NCBI GenBank assembly: GCA_032622095.1
Contig: CP136061.1
Coordinates: 197,640,935-197,704,934, forward strand
Direction of reading: 5' to 3'
From: Siphonodentalium dalli
Taxonomy: Eukaryota > Mollusca > Scaphopoda > Gadilida > Siphonodentaliidae
DNA length: 64,000 nt
A program made the position numbers and the translations under genes. Each line of letters opens with the position of its first letter. Position 1 is the stretch's first letter. The notes below the pieces were generated by a model, which worked only from the letters and a program-made list of their open reading frames with translations, made no database searches and had not been told where the DNA came from. Shown here piece after piece: positions 1-10,375 of this stretch.

Positions 1-425
1 CTCCATCACGTTTCGTAGACGAAAGAATTCTATCTCGCCGGAAATACCGAATATGGTCTGAGATAGAACATTTCACTATCAAATATATGGTCCATTAGCC
101 ACGTTTCACTGAAACATATCACATCGTAGGACCCATCGGAAAAGAATCTATTAATTTCGGATAGTTTTGTTCGAATTCCCTGTGTATTCTGATAGAAAAC
201 TTTGATATGTTCATTTGAGAATTGCCTAATAGTAATATTTTTCACCTTTTGTTTCCTTCCACCCCGACACTCACGTTTAGTTGCTTTCAGCCGACATACG
301 CCGAGATCCTTTATTTTATCATACACATCTTTAGGTAGTCGGGGACATTGTTCATTTTGACAAATACTGATTCTTTTACGACACCTTGTTGTTGAAGAAA
401 TTGAGTTAGTCGCAACTTTACTCAC
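1..425 (-). pseudogene. LINE ORF2 N-terminus (endonuclease start), cut by window edge
   Basis: Minus-strand reading frame whose second half matches the start of the apurinic-type endonuclease domain of Jockey/CR1-like non-LTR retrotransposons: IKVFYQNTQGIRTKLSEIN followed by YDVICFSETWLMD, where the Glu of SETWL is the metal-binding residue of the family. The upstream Lys/Arg-rich part is the usual basic leader. The frame breaks near position 31, because YSVF is followed by RDRILSSTKRDG only after a one-base shift, so the copy is decayed. The rest of the endonuclease and the reverse transcriptase would lie left of the window. It runs opposite to the LINE fragment at 770-1389, so these are two separate insertions. 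Confidence 0.8.
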
Positions 426-769
426 AGTTTTAGAAGAGAGTCCCCATGTTGATTACCGAAGAAACGACGTTACGTTATTGACGTCATCAACCTCTTTTGT
501 TCCAAAAGCCAATACTAACGGCACTGCATAATAGAAAATCACCCGTGGCATCGTTGTTTTTGTCCTCCATCCATATAATATAACATCAGCAACCAATGCT
601 GCTGCTGGAGCGCAGAGGCGTCACGTAAAATTATACATCGCAGGGAATGGCTGATCGATTTTGAGTGTAGTTCATGACGTGCATATTTTGTATTACTGTC
701 TTGAAAGCACCACATGCCTTGGTTCCCAAAATTCGCCCTAGATCTAAAAAAAAATCTACCCCAACCCCT
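426..769. other. Spacer between two LINE fragments
   Basis: No gene is supported here. The last part may belong to the LINE fragment that becomes recognisable at about 770, since the same frame is open from 674, but no motif could be assigned. Confidence 0.4.
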
Positions 770-1389
770 TTCGTATATGGAGAAACTGGCATATATCCAA
801 TAGCATTAGAAATAAAAAATAAATATCTTAATTACTGGGGGAAAATCATGAATATGTCGAGTGGGCGACTCCCATCGACTCTATACAGCATCATTCATGT
901 ACACACTGTTCACGGGCGCCAATGCAAAAAACAAATGGATCAAACACACGCACGATTCACTGAATTACCTTGGTCTGTCAAACTTATGTATAAATCAGTC
1001 AGTACCCGAGAGCAAATTGTTCAATAATTTGATTAAAGGGTCTATATATGATGCGTATCTCCAAAATGGAGGGGAAGTATATCATCAACGACCAAGGGAG
1101 CCTTTTATAGAATAATTAAAACTGATTTCGGGAGAGAAACATATTTCACTATAGAAAAGCAAGCAGCAGTAGCGCGCCTAACTAAATTTAGAATAAGAAA
1201 TCACAGACTACCTGTTGAAACCGGATCATGGTACAAAAAAAGCTATTCCGACAGAAAATGCACATTATGCAACCAAGAATTAGGCGACGAATATCATATT
1301 GTACTGAAATGTCAGAGTCTTGTCGATATTAGAAATAAATATCTGAAACCGTTCTGTTATACGAGTTCGGCCAAACACACAAATTAAAC
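770..1389 (+). pseudogene. LINE ORF2 C-terminal region with CCHC zinc knuckle, frameshifted
   Basis: Three consecutive plus-strand frames give the typical end of a LINE ORF2 protein. First VYGETGIYPIALEIKNKYLNY (about 773-890), then NKWIKHTHDSLNYLGLS (about 925-975), then, after a shift near 1090, FYRIIKTDFGRETYF and FRIRNHRLPVETGSW. The knuckle is CTLCNQELGDEYHIVLKC, spacing C-x2-C-x8-H-x4-C. The frame ends at a TAA near 1389. At least two frameshifts make it a dead copy. The knuckle lies downstream of the reverse transcriptase in CR1/L2-like and related clades; the exact clade cannot be settled from this part. Confidence 0.8.
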
Positions 1390-1737
1390 GCACTATTATC
1401 GCAAACTTCCTGCGTGAAGCCCAGCGTATCATGGAACCCCCCTGAGGCAAAAATTACCGGTTTATCTCATAATTCTTTTCCACTTCACACGACTCCCGCC
1501 CACCTGAGGATAAACACCAGATCAGGTGCCAATACATTTAGCTGAAATCCACATCTAAACCCACTCAACCCTTGCCCCACCCCTTGATACCGCAAATATA
1601 GTGATCCTATCCCATTAACCACCCCACCCCATGATATTACCATATATGTATATATCTGTCGAGTTACCCCCCCCCCCTTTTTTACTATAAATGTAACGCA
1701 TGCGCAACACTCTACTGTACTGAAAATTGTGTAATAA
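1390..1737. other. Probable LINE 3' flank, no gene
   Basis: C-rich, non-coding sequence following the LINE stop, with a pyrimidine run near 1665-1682. A CGCATGCGCA motif (an NRF-1-like half palindrome) lies near 1697-1706. No ORF with recognisable content. Confidence 0.4.
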
Positions 1738-2734
1738 TTACGTGCGCTCGCGCAACAGTATGGCGATCAGACAGATTCGTAGGTTGGTGTCACCCTACTC
1801 CGTTTAACTCCATGACGTCACCAAAAACGACGTAAAACCTCGTGAGGTTCTGACATTTTTACTGTGCCGCGTTTTTGCTATGTTTATTTTATGTGTTGTT
1901 TTCGATTATTTGTTTGTCGCCGATATCGCCATTTGTCGGGATTCCCTGTTTCTATATTTAAAACTGGCATGCTCGTAGTGAGCCTCGATTTCGATTTTTT
2001 CTCCCAGGTCAAAATACGTCAGAGTTATGACAAAAATAGATCGACCTACATTTTCTCCATCAGAACTCTACATCAAAGAGTCTATAGACTCCTTCAGGAC
2101 CTACATAGACTCCATCATTTGGGTACTTTTACTTATAATTGGGAAGTTTTATCATTTTTGGTTCGTGCGAAGACCTCTTTTTATCGTGCGGGAAAAGAGA
2201 GACATTCAAAACGCGATTTCGCAATTCGACGCAATAGGCTGAATAGCCTAACCTTCAGCCGAGTTCCGGGTCAAATACGACGAATGACGTAACACAAAAC
2301 AAAACGCATTTGTTGACACAAACACCGTTTGAAGAGTTTATTATTACATAAAATTATCGTTATTGATTAATTATTGATTAATTATTGATATTTATTGTTG
2401 CATATTGGCTGCTATCAATATCTACACAAATAGTATTAATTATTTCTTATAATTGCTCCTTTGGTCAACTTTGACTATCGGAAAATGAAAGTGAAAATAT
2501 GCCGCTGAAAAAAATATAATCCTTTCGGCAACATGGAATTGGTTTTAATTACTTAAATGATTAATATAGTAATTTGCCTTTTATCTGTGATGAAATGAGA
2601 AATGGTAATTGTCTTTTTTTGCTAACATTAAATAAAATAAAATAAATTAAGTAACATACAGTGAAATTATTTTTTAAATTATTGTTTATTACATTTTTGC
2701 GCACGTTGGCATCTCTCTGAGTGAATTCTAGTTG
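1738..2734 (+). mobile_element. ~1-kb non-autonomous element, relative of the inverted copy at 27.8-28.9 kb
   Basis: The left ~100 bp (from ATTACGTGCGCTCGC, through AACAGTATGGCGATCAG and GTTGGTGTCACCCTAC, to CCATGACGTCACC) is matched in reverse complement at about 28780-28850. The right ~125 bp (about 2605-2734, including GCGCACGTTGGCATCTCTC) is matched in reverse complement at about 27817-27960. The two copies share ends and length (~1.0 kb) but differ inside, as expected of non-autonomous derivatives. No transposase is visible and class is unknown. ORFs inside (for example 1864-2292) have no recognisable content. Confidence 0.65.
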
Positions 2735-2796
2735 TGTCTCAATTATGTCTGTTATGTATGACGATTTGAGTGAAATTAAACCTATCTATCTTCCAG

Positions 2797-2916
2797 CTAA
2801 TTCGACCCCACCAGCAGGTTGGTCAATAAGAAATGGATGTAATGCTTCATATACTGGATCAACGGCAAACACGAGTGAAACAACTATATCACCTGTGAAG
2901 GAAATTGCATCATCCA
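2797..2916 (+). CDS. Candidate Ser/Thr-rich stalk exon of the membrane receptor gene
   Basis: A 120-base stretch, open in the relevant frame, lies between a good acceptor (CCTATCTATCTTCCAG) and a good donor (CCA then GTAAGA). It enters and leaves in phase 1, like the exon at 18567-18683, and both begin CT after the acceptor. The product is Ser/Thr-rich with sequons NST, NAS and NTS and one Cys (GWSIRNGCNASYTG), which fits an O- and N-glycosylated extracellular stalk. Splicing to 18567 would create ACT (Thr). Membership in the same gene is inference from phase and composition; a chance open frame cannot be excluded. The upstream neighbour is the end of a transposable element. Confidence 0.4.
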
Positions 2917-3002
2917 GTAAGATTTATACATTTAAACCGACCAATACACCAAACACAGGCATACATGTATATACATTTATACTCTAAACACACTAACTGG
3001 AG

Positions 3003-3325
3003 CTGAAGGGGTCACTCTCGCCAAAAAAAGTGCTGAAGGGTATACAGGATTTTCAAAATGTGCTGAAGGGTACACAGGGTTTGAAATGTCGTTCTAAAGG
3101 CATTCAGTTTGCGTATCTGCCATGATTTCTGTTAGAGAATAATTGTTTACGTTCCAATGAATATTAAAATGTACTGAACACAAACTGCTAATGGGCGCCA
3201 GACGTTCATAAACACAATTTAAGTAGTGGTGTTCGTGCCGACCAAAACTCCTGTGTACCCTTCAGCACATTTTCAAACCCTGTGTACCCTTCAGCACTTT
3301 TTTTGGTGAGAGTGACCCCTTCAGC
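3003..3325. mobile_element. MITE with ~90-bp inverted repeats and flanking target duplication
   Basis: The left end (CTGAAGGGGTCACTCTCGCC) and right end are near-perfect inverted repeats of about 90 bp. Each arm carries two copies of the submotif TGCTGAAGGGTACACAGG. The direct repeat CTAACTGGAG flanks both sides (2993-3002 and 3326-3335) as a target-site duplication. Long inverted repeats plus a 9-10-bp duplication are typical of Mutator-like MITEs; that assignment is inference. It would lie in the intron after the candidate exon 2797-2916. Confidence 0.85.
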
Positions 3326-5504
3326 CTAACTGGAGTCATATACTTATATGATCTCGTTCGTTGTCATTTTCCCGCCGTTTGGAATTCCAGTATGCATGGT
3401 CCCCATTCTCTTTTATTTTTTTTATTTTTTTTTTAAATTCAACTGTTTAGTTTAAACATATTTTATTGCCATACATATATACATGTACGTATAACAATTG
3501 GGATTGGGACACAAGTGTCTGTACACTTGGATTGGTCCCGTTCCCATGGGGACACAATTTGAGAGGCACCGACCGAACCAACAGGGCTTATATAGAGTTG
3601 GATGTATATACTGTTTACTCTTTGATCGGAATTTACAAATAGTTGGCGTTATGGTGAACAATATTCTGCGATGTCATTTAATGTATTCCTTCCTATAACT
3701 ATAATTGATTAAATGAATACTGAAGGAGCCCGTGAAGATTACCGTATTTCTGGTCTGCATGGTGTATGCTTGGAGTTGCGGCCTGCCAGTTGCCTATACT
3801 CTGGACCATAATAATTGTAATCACAAGGTTATGGGAGGTACACAGGAGGCGTCAAGTGCAATAGACCACTGTATTGGAATAGTGTAGATTATACCCGTGT
3901 GCTCGTGTGCGCATTACCGATGGGTGATTGGATTTGATCAGAATGGCATTCACACTGCGGCAATCAAGCGGTTGTCTCGTGGCAAACAACCTAAAGTCTG
4001 TATTGGATTATATATATTGCCCAATTATGACATTCGTACAGGGACGTTGTTAGAGGGTCCCCTTTGTGGGTACACAACTTGGAGTTTAAACCTGCACACG
4101 AGACCCTCTAGTTACGTCTCTTGTACATATTATCAATAGAATACTCCAGCGATTCTGAATGACAACCCAACTATAAATTGAAATACATCGTACAACTAGA
4201 ATTGTTGGAACAGACGACAACCATTGACGAAATATAACACAATGCATCAACGGTTGCGGTGTACTCACTGAGCGATTATTTGAAGGATACCGATTACCAC
4301 TAATCAAATTGAACACGGATAACCCATGCACTAGCGATAACATATCAATGAGTGTCTCAGAGGAATCTTCTTTTTTTTCATTGGTCAATCAAGTCACATG
4401 TGGAAAATCTATTATTTTATTGGTCACCATGCATGTGAACGCGGCATTGCAAGAAGTTGCCTTTTCACTGTTAGAATAAGAGTGGAGGACTATGGTAATC
4501 GACACCTTTTGTGTGCCCACAGAAGCTTGTGATTACAATAATTGTGTTCTATAGTATAGGGCTCAGGTCGGGTGATGCATCACTAAAAAAATTATAATGC
4601 GACAATAAAAATAAAACATGACAATTAGTGCAAAAGGGAACATGATGTAGTGGGTAACTCTCACGCTCGGTGAAGATTCGGAATCTAATCATAAACCCAA
4701 GAATTTGGTTGAATAGTTATTTCATTTCAATCGATGAAGGTGTTTCTATGTATAGGTAATATGGTGACTATTACAATTACTCAGAACACTTACCTAGTTT
4801 TCTGTTTTTAAAGTTTTTATGCGCGTAACCTTTAAATTAAATCGTTAGACCCTCGGAATCTAAATCTAAAAATGTGTAACACTTTCATATGTTACACGGC
4901 GTAAGTAAGGTTAATTTACACGTCAATGCCCTAGCTGAAATGTCCATATTTTATGCGTGGGAAACTGACCCGGGATGAAATGGCCTGTGCTATTTCATCA
5001 CGGGCTAGTGATCCCATAAAGAATATATTATATCAACCTGTTTGGAGGGCCACTCCACGTTGGACCTATCGGCTTCTGACAACTGACTGGGGCGTTGGCA
5101 TTTATCATCATATATAGACTCTATCAGAGTCCACACCCTCTCTCTATTTTCTGAACGCTCTCTTGATCCGAACGTATAGTGAGAGAAGATGTTATTGTAT
5201 GCTTCTCCGTGACTACCTGCGATGATGTTAACTCGTAAATATTTGTATGAATAAATATCATCAACATGTTCTGAGAGTTGCCAATTTAGTGTAAAAGACC
5301 TTGGGAGTATTACAAATGGACCAAAATCTCGGAGGAGAACCTGTTGACGAGGAGTAGTTCCCCCACAGTAACGTAGCTGCAAATCCTACGAAATTTGTAA
5401 TTTTATCAAGTCTGCTATAAGTCTCTCGAGAAAATACGTACATTGAAGCAAAAATACATATATGTCTGTAAGATATTTATGTACTAACTCACAAAACATT
5501 ATTA
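3326..5504. other. Non-coding stretch with one short inverted repeat
   Basis: No gene recognised. Positions 4037-4125 form an inverted repeat of about 40-45 bp per arm around TTAGAGGGTCCC / GAGACCCTCTA. A compact GTGTAACA...TGTTACAC hairpin lies near 4875-4900. Reading frames here are short and show no known motif. Confidence 0.5.
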
Positions 5505-5644
5505 GTTATCTTCGGCAACATCGGGGGTATATGGAGATTTAATAACTGGATGTCGATTTTGAACCCCGAGGCGGAGCCGAGGGGTTCAAAAAGAGACATC
5601 CAGGTATTAAATCTCCATATACCCCCGATGTTGCCGAAGATAAC
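5505..5644. repeat. Terminal hairpin of the Crypton-like element
   Basis: Two ~67-bp arms starting GTTATCTTCGGCAACATCGG, almost perfect reverse complements, around a GC-rich centre (CCCCGAGGCGGAGCCGAGGGG). The arms contain CATATACCCCCGATGTTGC in both orientations. The same hairpin, inverted, is at 9381-9522. Direct sequence observation. Confidence 0.95.
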
Positions 5645-5928
5645 GATTTTGTCCCCACTTTACCATCATTTCCAGAACAATAATAGCAATGTGATCAATT
5701 TTCCGAGCCAATTTGCATGTTGGGCGGTAGTTGACGTCATTCGCGTAAAGATTTAAGCGTGCGATTCGGATGACGTTATACGACGAGCATGCCGCGGGCG
5801 AGGAGGGTGATTGAATTGGGCGCATTTGAGCAACAGAAATTTTAATTCTATTAATACAACACTCAATGACAAAGTTGTCCACTATCCAATAGAATTCTTT
5901 CTTTCGGTCACATGGCAGTTCTCGTGAG

Positions 5929-7485
5929 TCAGTTTTTCAAAATGATGTTGACTTGTCCAATGATACATTTGTTGAATTCAGGAACAGTATTGTTTGTGCG
6001 TACATCGACATCTGTCTTTGAAATTACCTGCACATTCGCCGGGATTATGAGCTCTTCCTCAAATAGTTCTTTCATGAAATTTGAAATGTTGAAGTTAGCA
6101 GTGCAGTTGTTTTTGGATGATGACATTGGTTCATTTTCTGGTATGTTTTCACTGCCATTGCCAGAACTGACAGGATTAGATTCACGATGGATTGAATGTG
6201 TATTCTGAAGAATTACTGGATTATGAATTGGTGAGTCTATTCGCTTTCTTTTTTTCATCGGTTCATACATAGGCCTAGTCTCACTTCCCAATGCGTTGTT
6301 GTTGTTGTTGCTGCTGTTGTTACTGCTGCTGTTGTTGTTGTTTTCATCTAGCGTTGTACTACTGCCAGCGATTTCATTTTCTGGGATCACACTGACTGTA
6401 TGACTTGTGATTGGGGGTCCATTTGGGATTAATTTGGCGGCTATTGACCGGCCCATATCCATCCTTTCTTCGTCAGAAACACGTTGGTATACCGCTAGGG
6501 AGGATACGGACTTGTGACCAGTAACTGCCATAATTTGTGAAGCACTGTAATTTTGCTGAGACAATATTGTAGCCCCCGTTGCCCTGATACTGTGGTTTGT
6601 ATAAATAGCACTTAGTCCAGCTTTTTGACTGAGCTTTGTCATGAATTGGCCGAGTGAATTCTTTCCGACGGGTTTTCGTGAGTACCAAACATCTTCGTTA
6701 TCGGTGAATGTGCTTTTTGGAAACTGCCAAAGTCGGTCTAATTCCGGATGAAGTCTCGAAACATAATCCTCAAAAGACTTCACTGGACAATACTTTGAAT
6801 CTTTCTCCTGCGGCATGAAGCCTCCAAACGATTCCTTGTCCCCCTCTCTGTGATTCTTGGTCAATTCGTCATTCACTTTATACACATACCTGGAGCCAGA
6901 ACGACTGTCCGTCGCAGTTTTAAATGTAGCCTTGGTCATCATTTCAATGTTTTCCATTCCCCGTCTACAAAAGAAGAGCCTTAGGTCGAACATTACCTTG
7001 TTGTACAAACCCTGTGGAGTGGCTGGGTTCATGTGTATAGATGTGTACAATTGCTTCCTGTCCATTTCGTTTATCACTGGGTAATGTTGAGTCAAACCTT
7101 TGCCATTTTTCTTCAGCTCGGCCTGTGCACTCTTGAAGCTCAAATTTGATGTAACAAAATCACCGTCCCTAATAATATCAAAGGTTTTATTGAATGGTGG
7201 GCTTGTGAGATAGCGGGACAGTCCGTATCTAAAAGATTCTAATGAGTTCACTTTGTATTGATCCCCGTCTCTCCTCCGCGCATCAAAATAGAAGTGGGCC
7301 AGAGTCATATTCAGCTGTGTTGTTCCGTAATTCTCAAACCTTTCATCCAGTCTCTTCTCATGTAGATATTCCCGCAAAAGCTTCGCAGATGCATTGTTCG
7401 CTTTTATTGTTGATTTTGGCGTCAATTCAAATCTTTTCCTGATGATATCGCCCTCACTATGACTAGCAAATCTGGAAATCGACAT
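5929..7485 (-). CDS. Crypton-like tyrosine recombinase (transposase)
   Basis: Intact single-exon gene of 518 residues from the ATG at 7485 (an upstream in-frame TTG at 7491 is not needed). It should excise and integrate its own element by site-specific strand exchange through a covalent 3'-phosphotyrosine. The N-terminal ~150 residues look like a helical core-binding domain. The catalytic domain carries the first Arg in LRLFFCRRGMEN (about residue 174), His-x-x-Arg in NHSIRATGATILS (His298, Arg301), the second His in VTGHKSVSS (His324) and the nucleophile in LAVYQRVS (Tyr333). The spacing matches the Crypton/DUF3504 branch of tyrosine recombinases also seen in domesticated vertebrate genes. 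The C-terminus has an Asn-rich tract (about 380-400) and a KKRKR basic patch, possibly a nuclear signal. No reverse transcriptase adjoins it, against DIRS or Ngaro. All catalytic residues are present and the frame is unbroken, so it may be active or recently so. Confidence 0.88.
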   Translation of the reverse strand: MSISRFASHSEGDIIRKRFELTPKSTIKANNASAKLLREYLHEKRLDERFENYGTTQLNMTLAHFYFDARRRDGDQYKVNSLESFRYGLSRYLTSPPFNKTFDIIRDGDFVTSNLSFKSAQAELKKNGKGLTQHYPVINEMDRKQLYTSIHMNPATPQGLYNKVMFDLRLFFCRRGMENIEMMTKATFKTATDSRSGSRYVYKVNDELTKNHREGDKESFGGFMPQEKDSKYCPVKSFEDYVSRLHPELDRLWQFPKSTFTDNEDVWYSRKPVGKNSLGQFMTKLSQKAGLSAIYTNHSIRATGATILSQQNYSASQIMAVTGHKSVSSLAVYQRVSDEERMDMGRSIAAKLIPNGPPITSHTVSVIPENEIAGSSTTLDENNNNSSSNNSSNNNNNALGSETRPMYEPMKKRKRIDSPIHNPVILQNTHSIHRESNPVSSGNGSENIPENEPMSSSKNNCTANFNISNFMKELFEEELIIPANVQVISKTDVDVRTNNTVPEFNKCIIGQVNIILKN

Positions 7486-7785
7486 TTTCAAGCTAATTTG
7501 AAATTTCGTATGAAATGTTGTTTCGTTAGTCTGCCATAGAAACAGGAAACTAAACAGTGCAGTTACCCCCCTTCATTTGTATACCTAGCAACAAGAACAT
7601 TGGGCGTACTTATATAACTGGTCGTATCATGAATGAATAATTCAATTTCATCATATACAAACATGTATAAAAAACAAATACCAACTGAGCATTTGTGTTA
7701 TGCTTTATATCGGGAACAGTTGTAATCTTCTGTTATACACGCAAATAATGTTCGCAAATGGTTGTTTTTCGCATATTTATGACTA

Positions 7786-7798
7786 AGGTCAAAGGTCA
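7786..7798 (+). promoter_or_regulatory. DR1 nuclear-receptor motif at the recombinase-proximal end
   Basis: AGGTCAAAGGTCA is a perfect direct repeat of AGGTCA with one-base spacing (the DR1 class bound by RXR/HNF4/COUP-type receptors in animals). It overlaps the start of the inverted-repeat module about 300 bp upstream of the recombinase start. A related site, TGACCCTTGAACT, lies at 9199-9211 at the matching position of the second copy. Function is inference. Confidence 0.35.
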
Positions 7799-7952
7799 TT
7801 CATATACCCCCGATGTTTCAAAGCTCATATACCCCCGATGTTTCGCGCACGTTCTCTTATACCCCGCTGTCAAGGGTGACGGTGGACATCGTGATTTGAC
7901 CGTGGTGGTGTAGCCAATCAGATTGCTAGTTTCAACCAGATGTGGGGACAAT

Positions 7953-8754
7953 AGATTTTATCTATATCTTTCCGGAGTATTTTAGAATTATATATACATA
8001 TATATGTACAAAGTAGCCCTGTGCATTATTAGTATATAGAGGATAGCCCCTCAAAAATGACGGGATTTTACAATGGTCACAATTTTAACATCCAATCAAA
8101 AGCTACGCTGTATGCACATGATAAATATCTATTTACTGTGCACAATATGGAAGAAAAATAGGAAATACATATTGACATTCACACCTTCAGGCAACGCGTT
8201 GAAGAAAAATTTCTATCCAGACAATCGACTTGATACTTGGTATGCTTTGTTTTCATATGAGCCTCGGAATGATTTTAATGAGCTTAGCTAGGCTCGGTTT
8301 AATATGTTTGTTGACATACTCTTGTAATGTGAACAATTACAGTTTTTCGCAAAGAAATAACCTGCAAGTTGTTGGAGCAAATTGTCCGGTAAATTGCGAT
8401 TTTACATGTAGAACTCTCGGTCCTAAGATTTATATCAAAATAACCAGAAAGGACTATTCTATTCATATCAAGAGACGAAAACATTGGATCGTTGGTTATA
8501 TCACACGAACAGCTGTCATGTGCGACGCGCTGTTTCTGACACTGGGAGTAATATGAGCGATATCTGACTATATTCCAAAATCGGTATACATGTTGTATAT
8601 ATTCAGAGGGAAAATAGGAGTACTCTCGTCGCTGTTTAATGCAGCCATCGATGGGTCAATATCGTAAATTGGTCAACAATCTGAAACATATTTTAGCACG
8701 GGGATCGTGGACTTGAAACTCTAGATAAAATAATAAATCAAGTTCATATTCGCA
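7953..8754. other. AT-rich spacer between recombinase element and satellite
   Basis: No gene recognised. Reading frames at 8073-8291 and 8230-8556 show no motif, lack a convincing start context and overlap each other. The stretch leads into satellite-like sequence at about 8755. Confidence 0.5.
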
Positions 8755-9044
8755 GATAACATTCGGGCTCTCCCGGGTTATTTTAGCCAATATCCGCATT
8801 AAATGGGTTAATAACACCGGCGTGGGATGACAAAGCAAGTAACTTTTCACAACATATGCATTCTACCACAACAAGGCATCATATATTATACTGTCCGCAT
8901 GGGTCCGCCCGGGTTACCAAGGCTCTTTCGTGTTTTCTGGCCCATGTCGTCATTTAAGTGGCAAATGAACCCAGCCATGAACGAGATGATGAGTCAATCT
9001 TCACAGTTTACATTTAGTACGTGTCTCGCTACGATTAATTATCG
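8755..9044 (+). repeat. Satellite unit, first copy of interrupted array
   Basis: About 290 bp matching the units at 9523-10375: CGGGCTCTCCCGGGTT, GCCAATATCCGCATT, a GGGTTAATAA block, TCACAACATATG, AGGCATCATATA and CGTCATTTAAG follow in the same order. It is cut from the rest of the array by the 9045-9522 insertion. Confidence 0.8.
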
Positions 9045-9522
9045 TTGTCCCCACATCCGGTTGTAACTAGCAATCTGATTGGCTACAACGCCACGTTTAA
9101 ATCACCATGTCCCCCGTCACCCTTGACAGCCGGGTATAAGAGAACGTGCGCCAAACATCGGGGTTATATGAGCACGTGAAACATCGGGGGTATATGAATG
9201 ACCCTTGAACTGGCAGTTTCCACCAATCGTGATGTTGCTCTCGCACGCCGAATTTGACGTCACCGACGCCGGATCCTTAGGTCAGCTATTGAATTATTCT
9301 TATTGGTGTGAATTAATCGGAAAAACAATGAAAAACACACTTAAATTAAGGAAACATGGTTATTGTTGTGGGGACAAAATCGTTATCTCCGGCAACATCG
9401 TGGGGTACATGGAGATTTAATACCTGGATGTCTCGTTTTGAATCCATCGGCTCCGCCTCGGGGATCAAAATCGACATCCAGGTATTAAATCTCCTTGTAC
9501 CCCCGATGTTGCCGAAGATAAC
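9045..9522 (+). mobile_element. Deletion derivative of the Crypton-like element inserted in satellite
   Basis: A 478-bp copy, inverted relative to 5505-7952. Its left ~165 bp (9045-9206) is the reverse complement of 7792-7952 with scattered differences, and its right ~140 bp (9381-9522) is the same hairpin as 5505-5644. Only ~174 bp lie between, so the recombinase gene is missing. Satellite sequence stops at about 9042 (ATTAATTATC) and resumes at about 9525 (TAATAATATATAG), which marks both insertion boundaries. This is a MITE-like passenger that would need the recombinase in trans. Confidence 0.7.
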
Positions 9523-10375
9523 TAATAATATATAGTTTGATCAGATATCTGGGTGTGTCCGGGCTCTCCCTGGTTCTTTTAGCCAATATCGGCATTTAAA
9601 GGGTTAATAAAACCACCGGTGAATGACACAGCAAGTCAATTTTCACAACATATGCTTAGTATGTATCCAACTACCATAAGGCATCATAGTATACTACATT
9701 TGGGCCCATGGAGCTGTTCCGTGCTCTCTTCTGGCCCGTATCGTAATTTAAGGGGTTAATGAACCCGGCCGTGAACGAGACGGAGACTCCATTTTCACCG
9801 TTTATGTTTAATAGGTGTCTGGCTACAATTATTCATCAATATATAGTGTGATCGAGTCTCTGTGTCTGCGCGGGCTCTCTCGGTTTATTTTTATCCAATA
9901 TCGGCATTTAAAGGGTTAATAAAACCGACGGTGGATGACACGGCAAGTAATTGTTTATAACCTATGTTTTGTATGTGTCCAACTAACATAAGGCATCACA
10001 GTATACTGTACGCGGGCCCATTGGGCCGCCCGGGCCTGTCGGACTTGTACGGGCTCAAACGTGCTCTTCTGGCACATATCGTCATTTAAGGGGTTAATGA
10101 AGCCACTCGTGAACGAGATGACGAGTCAATCTTGACAGTATACCTTTAGTAAGTTACCATTAGTCATCGATATATAGTGTGATCGGATCTCTGGGTCTGT
10201 CCGGGATCTCCCGGGTTCTTTTAATCAATATCGGCATTTAAGAGTTAATAAACCCGCCAGTGGATGACACAGCCAGTCAATTTTCACAACCTATGATTTG
10301 TATGTATCCTACTACCATAAGGCATCATATTATACTGCCCACGGGCTCATGGGGCTTGTCCGGGCAGTAATTAGT
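9523..10375 (+). repeat. Satellite array, ~310-330-bp unit
   Basis: Units begin near 9539 (GATCAGATATCTGGGTG), 9850 (GATCGAGTCTCTGTGTC) and 10181 (GATCGGATCTCTGGGTC), giving periods of 311 and 331 bp. Each unit has two half-units of ~155 bp sharing CATTTAA(A/G)GGGTTAAT. Units diverge by an estimated 10-20% by eye. The last unit is truncated near 10375. Confidence 0.85.

Larger units (their letters stand above)
5505..7952 (-). mobile_element. Crypton-like tyrosine-recombinase transposon with hairpin end
   Basis: Proposed complete element around the recombinase gene at 5929-7485. The end beyond the gene's stop is a ~140-bp hairpin (5505-5644). The end upstream of the gene (about 7792-7952) has two direct copies of CATATACCCCCGATGTT (near 7800 and 7827) and ends GTGGGGACAAT. 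The same two ends recur in opposite orientation in the 478-bp copy at 9045-9522, which supports these boundaries. The motif CCCCCGATGTT also lies in both hairpin arms, so each end carries two copies. Known Cryptons lack long terminal repeats, so the architecture is unusual. Boundaries are inferred; no target duplication was identified. Confidence 0.6.

Noticed and set aside
4636-4700. tRNA-like A- and B-box words (GTAGTGGGTAACTC and AGATTCGGAATC), possible tRNA or tRNA-SINE
   Set aside because: No acceptor-stem pairing, an extra base in the B box, and no repeat copy elsewhere in the window.
8073-8556. Two overlapping frames beside the recombinase element, considered as an accessory gene
   Set aside because: No motif, poor start context, and they lie outside the boundaries set by the deletion derivative.
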